Part shown: positions 38,833 through 55,676 of the stretch, one piece after another
How the letters are laid out: each line of letters starts with the position of its first letter
How positions within the stretch are numbered: position 1 is the first letter of the stretch
DNA from: Deinococcus sp. YIM 134068
GTDB taxonomy: Bacteria > Deinococcota > Deinococci > Deinococcales > Deinococcaceae
Reading direction: 5' to 3'
Assembly: GCF_036543075.1 (NCBI RefSeq)
Contig: NZ_JAZHPF010000014.1
Location: 38,142 to 102,141, forward strand
Length of the DNA: 64,000 nucleotides
Translations under genes and position numbers: made by a program
The notes under the pieces: model-generated
The model's input: only the letters and a program-made list of their open reading frames with translations
Told to the model about the DNA's origin: nothing
Database searches by the model: none

Positions 38833-38838
38833 ACTGTA
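38833..38838 (-). promoter_or_regulatory. Leaderless-type -10 box for the beta-helix gene
   Basis: TACAGT lies 8 nt before the ATG at 38824. Confidence 0.4.
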
Positions 38839-38903
38839 TGGGGCGGGCATGAGGGCCGAGTGGGAAAGCTGACGACGCTTCCGCCTCCCCGGCCCCGTGT
38901 GCC

Positions 38904-38909
38904 TAAACT
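38904..38909 (+). promoter_or_regulatory. Leaderless-type -10 box for the HD-domain gene at 38915
   Basis: TAAACT lies 5 nt before the ATG at 38915. An in-frame GTG at 38897 lies upstream of the box and would not be transcribed. Confidence 0.45.
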
Positions 38910-38914
38910 GCGGC

Positions 38915-39463
38915 ATGGACCGCGAGCAGGCCTACGCGTTGATGACCGAACACACTCCCTCCGAGTCGTTGCGGCGGCACATGTTGAATGTGGAGGCGGC
39001 GATGCGCTGGTACGCCCAGCACTGGGGCGAGGACGAGGAGACCTACGCCGTGACGGGCCTCCTCCACGACTTCGACTACGAGGGGCACCCGGAGGAACAT
39101 CCGATGTGGGGTGTGGACTTCTTGCGAAAGCACACCGACACGCCCCAGGAGGTGCTGGACGCGATCATGGGACATGCTACGTACACGGGCACGCCGCGCG
39201 TCACCCTGCTGGCGCGAACGCTCTTCGCCGTGGACGAATTGACCGGACTGGTGCAGGCGGCGGCACTCATCCGGCCTGATAGGGACGTGCGACAGGTCGA
39301 GTTGAACAGCCTCAAGAAGAGATTCAGGAACCGGGCCTTCGCAGCGGGCGTGAACCGGGAGGAGGTCGAGCAGGGTGCGCGGGAACTCGGGGTGGAGCTG
39401 GACGCTCACCTGGCGAACGTCCTCGCGGCGATGCGGGAGATGACACCGGAGCGCACGCCCTGA
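38915..39463 (+). CDS. HD-domain (HDIG-like) hydrolase
   Basis: The 182-residue helical protein has SLRRHMLNVEAAMRWYAQHW (first His), VTGLLHDFDYEGHPEEHP (the HD pair) and FAVDELTGLV (distal Asp). Homologues are annotated as predicted metal-dependent phosphohydrolases acting on nucleotides. The C-terminal half (ELNSLKKRFRNRAFAAGVNR) matches the subfamily. It is monocistronic as far as can be seen and diverges from the beta-helix gene. Confidence 0.85.
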   Translation: MDREQAYALMTEHTPSESLRRHMLNVEAAMRWYAQHWGEDEETYAVTGLLHDFDYEGHPEEHPMWGVDFLRKHTDTPQEVLDAIMGHATYTGTPRVTLLARTLFAVDELTGLVQAAALIRPDRDVRQVELNSLKKRFRNRAFAAGVNREEVEQGARELGVELDAHLANVLAAMREMTPERTP

Positions 39464-39590
39464 CCCCCTGTCTCGTAAAGAACCTATGGAGGGAAAGCTC
39501 AGCCACGTCATAGGGTTCCCGCCCACAATGCAAGACGCTTCGGGGAGGCTCGACCGAACCTCCTCTCCGGCCTGCACTCAAGGAGACCCC

Positions 39591-40136
39591 ATGAATAAGA
39601 CGCTGCTGACCCTCGCCCTGATCTTCGCCGCCCCCACCGCCCTCGCCACCGCGCCCTCCACCCACTTCGTGCAGGTGCAGGACACGAGCGGCAACGACAC
39701 GGGCACCACCGACGCCACCTCGGGCGACACCAACGCCGACGCTGCCGACGGAGCCGCCGAGAGCATCGGCGAGAACGTGGACGAGGCCGCCGCCGCGACC
39801 GGGGATGCGGTCGAGGGCGCGGTGGACGCTGCTGGTGACGCCGCCGCCGCCGCCGGAGACGCCGTGGGTGACGCCGCCGCCGCGACCGGTGAGGCCGTCG
39901 AAGGCGCTGCCGCTGCCACAGGCGAGGCCGTGGACAACGCCGCCGCCGAGGTCAACGAGGCCGTGGACCCCAACGGCGACGGCGTGGTGGATTCCAACAA
40001 CGACGGCGTGGCCGATACCCGCCAGTTCCCCTGGGGCCTGCTGGGCCTCGCTGGCCTCGCTGGCCTCCTGGGCCGCAACCGCCGCCCCGAGCGCGTGGTG
40101 ACGACCACGACCACGACCGGCACCGACCGCCGCTGA
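39591..40136 (+). CDS. Secreted Ala-rich repeat protein with a C-terminal WGxxG membrane anchor
   Basis: The 181-residue protein has a signal peptide (MNKTLLTLALIFAAPTALAT). An Ala/Asp/Glu-rich region of imperfect 11-residue repeats (ATGDAVEGAVDAAGDA-like) follows; these could form an amphipathic helix as in LEA-like proteins. PNGDGVVDSNNDGVADT is next, with two DxNxDGxxD calcium loops. The end is FPWGLLGLAGLAGLLGRNRR, a WGxxG-type C-terminal anchor with an Arg-rich tail. AAGGAG precedes the ATG and a terminator follows. A desiccation-protective role is a guess. Confidence 0.75.
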   Translation: MNKTLLTLALIFAAPTALATAPSTHFVQVQDTSGNDTGTTDATSGDTNADAADGAAESIGENVDEAAAATGDAVEGAVDAAGDAAAAAGDAVGDAAAATGEAVEGAAAATGEAVDNAAAEVNEAVDPNGDGVVDSNNDGVADTRQFPWGLLGLAGLAGLLGRNRRPERVVTTTTTTGTDRR

Positions 40137-40150
40137 GTCAGATTCAAAAC

Positions 40151-40186
40151 GAGCGTCCCCGGCCTGAAGAGCTGGGGACGTTTTCT
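40151..40186 (+). terminator. Terminator after the WGxxG protein gene
   Basis: CGTCCCC and GGGGACG form a 7-bp stem around a 13-nt loop, followed by TTTTCTGTTCT. Confidence 0.75.
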
Positions 40187-40221
40187 GTTCTGGTCCTGAA
40201 TTGTGCTGGAAGCTAGCCGCC

Positions 40222-40692
40222 CTACGCGCGCGGCGGAAACCGCACGAACGTCATCCAGAAGTCCTCGAAGGCGCGGATGGCCTGAAGGAAGTTCTCGAAG
40301 CCCACGGGCTTGACGACGTAGCCGCTGGCGTGCCGGGCGTAGGAGCCGCGCACGTCCTCCTCGGCCTGGCTGGTGGTAAGCATCACGACGGGGATGCTGC
40401 CCAGCGCGGGGTCGGCCTTGATCTCGCTGAGGACCTCCAGCCCGTTCTTGCGCGGCATGTTGATGTCGAGCAGGATCACGTCGGGGCGCGGTGCCCCCGC
40501 GTACTCCGCCTCCCGGCGCAGGAAGCGCAGCGCCTCCACCCCGTCACGGACGACGTGGACCCGGTTGGGCACGCGGGCACCCTCGAAGGCCTCCTGCGTG
40601 AGGAGGACATCGGGTTCGCTGTCCTCCACGAGCAGAATCTCGATCAGGGACGAGGGGATGACGGGGGCTGGGGTCGCTGGCATGGGGATCAA
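40222..40692 (-). CDS. Single-domain response regulator (Rcp1-like)
   Basis: The 156-residue receiver has a short Pro-rich N-terminus. It has IEILLVEDSEPD, VILLDINMPRKNG with the phospho-acceptor Asp, VVMLTTSQ and VVKPV. The end, AFEDFWMTFVRFP, resembles the protein at 2009-2425, placing both in the Rcp1 family of stand-alone regulators of phytochrome-type kinases. The start is likely TTG 40692 (AGGA nearby) or ATG 40683. No kinase gene is adjacent, although an OmpR-type regulator follows on the same strand upstream. Confidence 0.85.
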   Translation of the reverse strand: MIPMPATPAPVIPSSLIEILLVEDSEPDVLLTQEAFEGARVPNRVHVVRDGVEALRFLRREAEYAGAPRPDVILLDINMPRKNGLEVLSEIKADPALGSIPVVMLTTSQAEEDVRGSYARHASGYVVKPVGFENFLQAIRAFEDFWMTFVRFPPRA

Positions 40693-40838
40693 GGGGAGTC
40701 CTGGGAGGAGAGGAAGACGAGGAGCAACTCCGGTGGTTCGTCCACAGGATACGACAAGGAGGGCCGGATCATCACCGCTCCTTCATCTTACTCAGGCGAA
40801 ATCACGCCTCCGTCACCGGCCACACGAACCTCCCCGCC

Positions 40839-41504
40839 TTAACCCCGCAGCGCGTAGCCCACGCCGCGCACCGTCCGCAGCAGGCCGTAGCCGTCGAGGT
40901 CACGCAGCTTGGCACGCAGGTTCGCCATATGCACGTCCACCACGTTGCTGCCCTCGGGCAGGCGGCCCTGCCAGATTTCCTGACCGATCTCGTGGCGCGA
41001 GTACACCCGGCCCGGCTGGCGGATGAGAAGGGCGAGGATGTCGAACTCCTTCGGCGAGAGCCGCAGCTCCTCGGCCTTGTACGTCACCAGCCGCTTCTGG
41101 GGGTCGAGGGTGAGGTCACCCATGCTCAGGCTCTCGGTGGTGCGCTGCCGGAGCTGCACCTTCACGCGGGCGAGCAGCTCGTCGGGGTGGAAGGGTTTGA
41201 TGAGGTAGTCGTCGGCCCCCAGCCCCAGCAGCCGGACCTTCTCGTCCACGGTGTCGCGGGCGGTCAGGACGATGATGGGCACGGCGCTGTTCTTGCGCAG
41301 CCGCTGCACCACGTCCCCGCCGTCGAAGTCGGGCAGGCCGAGGTCGAGCAGGATCAGGTCGGGGTGGTCCTCGCGGGCCTTGATCAGCCCGTTCATCGCG
41401 GAGTCGGCGTGTTCGACCCCGTAGCCGGCATCGGTGAGGTCCATCCGCAGCACGTTGGCGATGTCGAGGTCGTCCTCGATCACAAGGATTCGTTGGGCGT
41501 TCAC
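40839..41504 (-). CDS. OmpR/PhoB-type DNA-binding response regulator
   Basis: The 221-residue protein has a receiver domain (residues 1-115) with ILVIEDDLD, LILLDLGLPDFDG containing the phospho-Asp, IIVLTARD and LIKPF. The winged-helix DNA-binding domain (125-221) has LSPKEFDILALLIRQPGRVY, SNVVDVHMANLRAKL and LLRTVRGVGYALR. The start is GTG at 41504; a TATCAT box 6 nt upstream indicates a leaderless mRNA. No histidine kinase gene is adjacent, so it may be an orphan or paired elsewhere. Confidence 0.93.
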   Translation of the reverse strand: MNAQRILVIEDDLDIANVLRMDLTDAGYGVEHADSAMNGLIKAREDHPDLILLDLGLPDFDGGDVVQRLRKNSAVPIIVLTARDTVDEKVRLLGLGADDYLIKPFHPDELLARVKVQLRQRTTESLSMGDLTLDPQKRLVTYKAEELRLSPKEFDILALLIRQPGRVYSRHEIGQEIWQGRLPEGSNVVDVHMANLRAKLRDLDGYGLLRTVRGVGYALRG

Positions 41505-41510
41505 GCCTTC

Positions 41511-41516
41511 ATGATA
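41511..41516 (-). promoter_or_regulatory. Leaderless-type -10 box for the OmpR-type regulator
   Basis: TATCAT lies 6 nt before the GTG at 41504. Confidence 0.45.
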
Positions 41517-41857
41517 CGCGTCTTCACCACGACTTCACCCGGCAACTTCGTGATGGAGGAGTTTAGGGAGCCAGAGGCGGGGGAACGGAGGCGTGGGAAT
41601 GGGCAACCGGCGCGGGCCAGAGCCGGGATGTGCCGGGCCGATTCTTCAGTCGGCTCAAGACGCGGCCCTGTGCTACCCTGAGCGCACTGCGCCGCGACCG
41701 CCTTCCCGGTGGTCGGGTGACACAATCCGCCTTCCACGGGCCGCGCCCCCGCGTGGCCGCACCATTCAAACCTCGCGCCGCCCTGTTCCCGACCCGTCTC
41801 TGACAGACCAGATGAACACCACCGGAGAGTAAGCGTGCGCCGGAGCCAAGACGACAC

Positions 41858-43555
<1,698 letters not shown>

Positions 43556-43890
43556 GGGGGTCCAGGGGTCAAGAGGTCGAGGGGTGTCGTTTCGGGCGAC
43601 GCCCCTCCCGCTTGTTCGCAGCTTTGCCAGTCCAGGGGGAGGGGCAGAAGAACCGGCTCCACGTCCTCCCGTGGGTGTCCACCGGAGCAGTGAACACGAG
43701 AGTGGTCACGCCGAGCGGCAACGGGGCAAAGGAGCAGCTCGACATCCGATGGATAGGCCCCTCGCCTCGCCCAGAGCGGGGCATACAAGAGTGGTCCTGC
43801 TGAGCGTCCACGAAGCGTCCCCGAGCGCCGCGACCCAACGCCCGCGCTCAGGGTGACCAACCTGATGAGCCTCGAAGCGGCTTTTGCCAT
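43556..43890. other. Gene-free gap after RNase J
   Basis: A GTCGAGG-type repeat runs at 43558-43590. The rest is GC-rich, with a stem-forming GGACGTGGAGCC-like sequence around 43640-43670 that resembles 55300-55350. The short open frames lack ribosome sites. I see no gene. Confidence 0.6.
43580..43606 (+). terminator. Possible terminator of the RNase J gene
   Basis: AGGGGTGTCG pairs with CGACGCCCCT (one G-U) around TTTCGGG. No real U tract follows, so it is a weak call. Confidence 0.4.
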
Positions 43891-44952
43891 CTACGGCTGC
43901 GGAAGCCAACCCTGCACGTCCGCACCGCCAAAAATGAGCCGTCTCAGGGTGTCCGAGAAGAACAGGGGCGCTTCGGGAGTGCTGGCTTCACCCAGCAGCT
44001 TCAACTGCTCGGCACTCAGCTGCACTTCCAGCGAGGCCAGGTTGTCGGCCAGTTGTCTGGCGCTGCTGGCCCCGATGATGGTGGAGGTCACGCCCGGCTG
44101 GGCCACCACCCAGGCCAGGGCCACCTGCGCCGGTGGGCGGCCCACCCCCTCAGCCACGGTCTTCAAAACCTCCAGCGTGTGCCAGTTGCGCCCGGTGAAC
44201 TTGGTGTCGCCAAAGGGGTTGGGACCGTTCAGGCGGCCCTCGCCCTGGGCGCTGCCCCCGGTGCCGCCGGCCTCGCGGGTGTACTTGCCGGTCAGGAAGC
44301 CGGCGGCCAGGGGACTCCAGGGGGTGAGACCCAGCCCCAGTTCGCGCGCCGCCGCCACATGCTCACGCTCCAGGTCGCGGCCCACCAGCGAGTATTCCAG
44401 TTGCAGGGCCACCGGGCCGGGGACGCCGTGTACTTGCGCCAGCGTGGCGGCCCGCGCGGCGTACCAGGCCGGCACGTTGGAAAATCCGAAGTACCGCACG
44501 CGCCCCTCGCGCACGAAGTCCCCCAGGGTCTGCAAGGTCTCCTCCACCGGAGTCACCATGTCCCAGATATGCACCCAGTAGAGGTCCAGGTAGTCGGTGC
44601 CCAGGCGGCGCAGGGAGGCCTCCAGCGCCTGCCGCAGATGCTTGCGCCCGTTGCCGCTGCCGTGCGGGTTGCCCCTGTCGGTGGCGAACGACGCTTTGGT
44701 CGCCAGCACCAGCCGGTCACGCAGCCGGCCCCGCGCCACATAGCGCCCCACCATCTCCTCACTGCGGCCCCCGGCGTACACGTCGGCGGTATCGATGAAA
44801 TTGCCGCCAGCCTCCACATAGGCGTCGAAGATGGCCTTCGATTCGTCGTCGGACGCGCCCCAGCGGGCGGTGCCGAAGGTCATGGTGCCCAGGCCGAGGG
44901 GGCTGACCACCAGGCCCGAGCGGCCCAGCGCGCGGTAAGAGGCGAGATTCAC
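43891..44952 (-). CDS. Aldo/keto reductase
   Basis: The 353-residue TIM-barrel oxidoreductase uses NADPH to reduce aldehydes or ketones. It has the active-site tetrad in FIDTADVYAGG (Asp, Tyr), VLATKASF (Lys) and LDLYWVHIWD (His). GFSNVPAWYAARAATL and LGLTPWSPLAAGFLTGKY are conserved. The cofactor-binding TSTIIGASSARQLADNL lies near the end. The substrate is unknown. It converges on rnj across a 335-bp gap. Confidence 0.92.
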   Translation of the reverse strand: MNLASYRALGRSGLVVSPLGLGTMTFGTARWGASDDESKAIFDAYVEAGGNFIDTADVYAGGRSEEMVGRYVARGRLRDRLVLATKASFATDRGNPHGSGNGRKHLRQALEASLRRLGTDYLDLYWVHIWDMVTPVEETLQTLGDFVREGRVRYFGFSNVPAWYAARAATLAQVHGVPGPVALQLEYSLVGRDLEREHVAAARELGLGLTPWSPLAAGFLTGKYTREAGGTGGSAQGEGRLNGPNPFGDTKFTGRNWHTLEVLKTVAEGVGRPPAQVALAWVVAQPGVTSTIIGASSARQLADNLASLEVQLSAEQLKLLGEASTPEAPLFFSDTLRRLIFGGADVQGWLPQP

Positions 44953-45291
44953 ACCTCAGCGTGGGGGGAGAACGGGGCGGTGGACTGTACCGGGGCGTAC
45001 GGATGAGGTAAGGGGTGAGGAGGGCGGAATCTCCAGTCCGTCCATTGCAACGCGAAAGGTTCTGAAGTTCGGGCCATCCCGAGAATGACTTCCGGGAGAC
45101 GCCCCCTCGGGTTGAAGCCGTGCTCAGATGATCGCGCTCAGGTAACGAGGAGGCCACCGTGCATGACGGTAGGGTGGCACGAGGCGGCCCACTTCCAGGC
45201 CCCCAACGCTGTGCCGCCACCGGGACTCCTGCCCTCCCCCCCTCCCCATCCCGACACGTTCCGCTTCTCGTCCCGTGCGATAATCGCCCCC
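44953..45291. other. Gene-free gap between the aldo/keto reductase and clpP
   Basis: The gap carries the clpP promoter (GATAAT at 45279-45284, 7 nt before the ATG) and a short GGGGTGA-type tract near 45010. Several GC-rich stems lie between 45090 and 45220, including GCCACC pairing with GGTGGC. I see no gene and no riboswitch I can name. Confidence 0.6.
45279..45284 (+). promoter_or_regulatory. Leaderless-type -10 box for clpP
   Basis: GATAAT lies 7 nt before the ATG at 45292; no ribosome site is present. Confidence 0.45.
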
Positions 45292-47111
<1,820 letters not shown>

Positions 47112-47130
47112 AAGAGAGATAGATTACAGC

Positions 47131-47184
47131 CACCCCCCGCCCACGTCCTTACAATCTGGGGACATCGTGGGCGGGGTGTCTTTT
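47131..47184 (+). terminator. Terminator between clpX and lon
   Basis: CACCCC-GCCCACG (two extra C bulged) pairs with CGTGGGCGGGGTG across a 20-nt loop, followed by TCTTTTG. TACAAT in the loop could also be a -10 for lon. Confidence 0.6.
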
Positions 47185-47285
47185 GCAGGGGTCACGCCAC
47201 AGAGGAGCGCGGCCTGCGCAGGGTTCCCCGCTTTCCCCCTCACCCTACCCCCTGGCCCCTTCCGGCCCGGTTTCAAGGAGCAAGC

Positions 47286-49733
<2,448 letters not shown>

Positions 49734-49734
49734 A

Positions 49735-49875
49735 GCCGCCAGCGGCCAGCTTCCGGCCACCAGCAGAAGAAAGGACCGCCTCCAGTGATCGGGGGCGGTT
49801 CTTCTGTTGGTCACTTGGAAAGGTTGTCTCCGGGATTCTGCTGGCCGCTGAAGGCTGGCGGCTGGCGGCTGCCTT
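49735..49875. repeat. GCTGGCGGCTGG-type repeats around the lon-gdx junction
   Basis: CAGCGGCCAGCTTCCGGCC and, after the terminator, GGCCGCTGAAGGCTGGCGGC are complementary in part and resemble sequence at 11103-11148 and 18196-18238. Confidence 0.45.
49764..49805 (+). terminator. Terminator after lon
   Basis: AGAAGAA-ACCGCC (with a three-base bulge) pairs with GGCGGTTCTTCT; TGTTGG follows. Confidence 0.7.
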
Positions 49876-50195
49876 CAATGCCCGCTCGTCGCCTTCAGCC
49901 CGATGATCGCCACGATCATCATCGCCACGAAGACGAGGCGGGAGAGCGTGGCAGGTTCGCGGAAGAGGACAATGCCGAGGATGGCGGCCCCCACCGCGCC
50001 GATGCCGACCCACACGCCGTAGGCTGTGCCGATGGGCAGCGTCTTAGTGGCGAGGCCGAGCAGCCCGATGCTGGCGACCATGCTGATCACGGTGAGCACC
50101 GTGGGCAGGGGACGGGTAAAGCCCTCCGTGTACTTCAGGCCGATGGCCCAGCCGACTTCCAAGAGACCCGCGACGACGAGCAGAATCCAAGCCAT
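49875..50195 (-). CDS. gdx: Guanidinium exporter of the SMR family
   Basis: The 106-residue protein has four membrane helices. The start MAWILLVVAGLLEVGWAIGL with the essential Glu13 and the continuation KYTEGFTRPLPTVLTV closely resemble E. coli SugE/Gdx, the guanidinium subtype of small multidrug-resistance transporters. It functions as an antiparallel dimer exchanging guanidinium for protons. A guanidine-III-like riboswitch lies just upstream (50219-50261), strongly supporting the guanidine role. AGGGAGG before the ATG lies in a hairpin loop. Confidence 0.95.
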   Translation of the reverse strand: MAWILLVVAGLLEVGWAIGLKYTEGFTRPLPTVLTVISMVASIGLLGLATKTLPIGTAYGVWVGIGAVGAAILGIVLFREPATLSRLVFVAMMIVAIIGLKATSGH

Positions 50196-50218
50196 ACCGT
50201 GACACCTCCCTGGTGTCC

Positions 50219-50261
50219 GCGCCGTCTTGTCTTGACCGGGTACGGCGGTGCTCTCGTCCGG
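50219..50261 (-). promoter_or_regulatory. Guanidine-III (ykkC-III-like) riboswitch
   Basis: On the minus strand the element begins CCGGACGAGAGCACCGCCG and ends GTACCCGGTCAAGACAAGACGGCGC. The CCGG...CCGG and CGCCGT...ACGGCG helices and the conserved ACGAG and ACAAGACGG segments match the pseudoknot architecture as I remember it for the Thermobifida fusca guanidine-III aptamer. Right downstream GACACC-AGGGAG-GTGTC can fold and sequester the gdx ribosome site, suggesting translational control: guanidine binding would release it. It sits 23 nt before the ATG. Confidence 0.9.
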
Positions 50262-50321
50262 GTTCGCCCCGACTGGGGCCACTGGAATGGAGTGTAGCCG
50301 GGCCGCATCACCACAATGACA

Positions 50322-50351
50322 GCGGAGTGTAAATACGAACTTACACTCCGC
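50322..50351. other. Perfect 11-bp inverted repeat between the liv operon and gdx
   Basis: GCGGAGTGTAA and TTACACTCCGC flank ATACGAAC. The half-site GGAGTGTA recurs at 50289-50296. No T-run follows on the minus strand, so it fits an operator for a dimeric regulator as well as a transcription end for the liv operon. Confidence 0.5.
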
Positions 50352-50366
50352 CCCATGTCTTCATCC

Positions 50367-51883
<1,517 letters not shown>

Positions 51884-51891
<8 letters not shown>

Positions 51892-52870
51892 GGTCCACCG
51901 ACCTCTCCGTGCGCGTCTGCACCCGCCGGGCCTGAGCGCGGTCCCACAGTCCCGCCAGCCCCTGCGGCGCGAACAGCACGAGCAGGACGAGCAGCGGCCC
52001 GAACACGATGTACTGGTAGTCCTGGAGGCCCTTCATGAATTGCAGCGCCACGTAGATCAGCGCCGTGCCCACGAGCGGCCCCGCGAGCGTCCCCACCCCG
52101 CCCACGAGCAGGTACAGCAGGATCGTGAAGGTCGTGACCGGCCCGGTGACGCCCGAACCGAGGAAGCCCACGTAGGCCGCGTACACCCCGCCCGCGAAGC
52201 CCGCGATGGCGGTCGAGAGCATCAAAGCGCGCAGCTTGTGGGTGTAGACGTTGATTCCGGCGCTTCGAGCGAGGTCCTCCCCGCCCCGGATGGCGACGAG
52301 CGAGCGCCCGAACACGCTGCCCCGCGACCGCGCCACCACCAGCACCGTGACCGCCAGCGCCGCGAGCGCCACGTAATAGAAGTTCGCCGAGCGCGAGAAG
52401 TCGATGCCGAACAGGCTGGAGGCGGGCGGCACCCCGTTCAGGCCGTCGTTGCCGCCCGTCAGATCGTCCCACTTGTTGATGATCAGGGAGATGATCACGC
52501 CGACGCCCAGGGTGAAGATGGCGAAGACCTCCCCGCGTGTGCGGAAGGCGATCAGCCCGAGCAGCAGCCCGCCGAGCGCGCACAGCACCACCGCCAGGGG
52601 CCACGCGAGCCAGAAATTCCACCCCTGTTTCAAGGTCAGGATGCCCACCGTGTACGCCCCGATCCCGAAGAAGCCCGCGTGCGCGAGCGGGAGCTGGCCC
52701 GTGTAGCCCAGCATCACGTTCAGGCCGTAGGCGACCATCGCCCAGATCATCGTGTTGATCGCCACGTCGAGGACGTAGTTGCCGGGCCGCAGCAGCGGCA
52801 GCAGCGCCGCGAGCGCGAAGACGGCGACCCAGCCCCAGACGCCCGGTTTGAACCCTGCCGCGCGGTTCAT
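51884..52870 (-). CDS. Branched-chain amino acid-type ABC transporter permease (LivM-like), second system
   Basis: The 328-residue membrane protein has about nine hydrophobic segments, with [20 protein letters not shown] (LivM hallmark), [20 protein letters not shown] (coupling loop) and [21 protein letters not shown] chose the ATG at 52870, with GGGAG upstream, over a longer frame without a ribosome site. It lies 118 bp after livH on the same strand. Confidence 0.93.
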
Positions 52871-52988
52871 CGGAACACGCTCCCGTTCCGTACCGGGCGG
52901 ACAACCCGCCACCCGGCCCTCCACGTCCGCGTGTTCCTCATTCTTCCTACTCCTTCCAGTCGGGTTCGCGCAGTCGCGCTCACCGGAA

Positions 52989-53849
<861 letters not shown>

Positions 53850-53934
53850 GGCTCAGTCTCCGGTTCAGAGGGGACCGCGCCCCTCGTGGTGACGGGACGC
53901 GGCGGGATCGCTTCGGTTCAGGTCGGCGGCGCTC

Positions 53935-55077
<1,143 letters not shown>

Positions 55078-55125
55078 AGGAGACCTCCAGCGCCAGGCAC
55101 AGGGCACCCGCCGGAAGCGGGAACC

Positions 55126-55140
55126 GTGCAAACCCTGCAC
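55126..55140. promoter_or_regulatory. Palindrome GTGCA-N5-TGCAC in the second liv promoter region
   Basis: A perfect 5-bp inverted repeat 11 bp from a TATAAC-like -10 on the minus strand, with related GTGCAGG and GGCAC half-sites at 55156-55176. A repressor site is possible. Confidence 0.4.
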
Positions 55141-55424
55141 GCAGTCCAAGTTATATGTGCAGGACATGCTGGCACGGGGGCAGGGGGGTGTCAATTCCCC
55201 CTCCCTCATTTGGCACCGGGACGGTCAGAAGTTCCGGGTCAGGTTGTTCCGCCTCTCCCCTCGTCGGTCATTCGGAGAGCCGCCTTCGAAGGGGCGGGGT
55301 GACTCGCAAAGCTGCAAGGCAGAGGGGACGTGGAACCCGCTTCGCTGGTGGAGCAGGGCCTGAACGCCTTTCAAGTCTGCGGGGACGCTCGGCCCGTTCA
55401 CCCCCTCCCAGCCTCCCCCAGGGG

Positions 55425-55572
55425 ACGCTTGATGTGAATTGCAGATCGGGCGGTGGAGGTACTTCTACCGTCTAGCAGGAGGACGAGCGGTGCTCGTCAC
55501 CCCTCTCCCGCAAGGGGAGGGGGGGCAAAAAGTACATCTGACACGCTTATTTTCTAATTCACATCAGGCGTT
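55425..55572. mobile_element. MITE-like element, copy A
   Basis: The 148-bp element is bounded by ACGCTTGATGTGAATT and AATTCACATCAGGCGTT. The reverse complement of its right end is identical over 17 bases to the left end of the copy at 30648-30807. The interior shares CAGGAGGACGAGCGGTG and CTCGTCACCCC. No target duplication was confirmed. Confidence 0.7.
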
Positions 55573-55644
55573 CAAGGGGGAGGAGCTAAAAACACAGAGG
55601 AGATGTTCAAAACGGCGTTCCTCAGCAACCGCCCTAACCGCTCA

Positions 55645-55669
55645 CCCCTCACCCCTCACCCCTCACCCC
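55645..55669 (-). other. GGGGTGA heptad tract with G-quadruplex form
   Basis: On the minus strand four GGGG runs are spaced by TGA, matching a canonical intramolecular quadruplex. It lies 8 nt after the malic enzyme stop codon, in the transcript. Confidence 0.6.
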
Positions 55670-55676
55670 TTACTCC

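Larger units (their letters stand above)
55078..55676. other. Gene-free gap between the second liv operon and malic enzyme
   Basis: This stretch of about 600 bp contains the liv promoter region: TATAAC on the minus strand near 55153 and a perfect GTGCA-N5-TGCAC palindrome at 55126-55140. It also contains a MITE-like repeat (55425-55572) and the GGGGTGA tract at 55645-55669. I see no gene. Confidence 0.7.

Noticed and set aside
43640..43690. Sequence similar to 55300-55350 as another mobile element
   Set aside because: Only short blocks (GCAAAGCTGC and GACGTGGA) match; no boundaries could be defined.
45130..45190. T-box-like AGGGTGGCAC sequence before clpP
   Set aside because: It resembles the T-box antiterminator AGGGTGGNACCGCG for ten bases only, then diverges. 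No specifier stem could be recognised, and clpP is not a T-box target.
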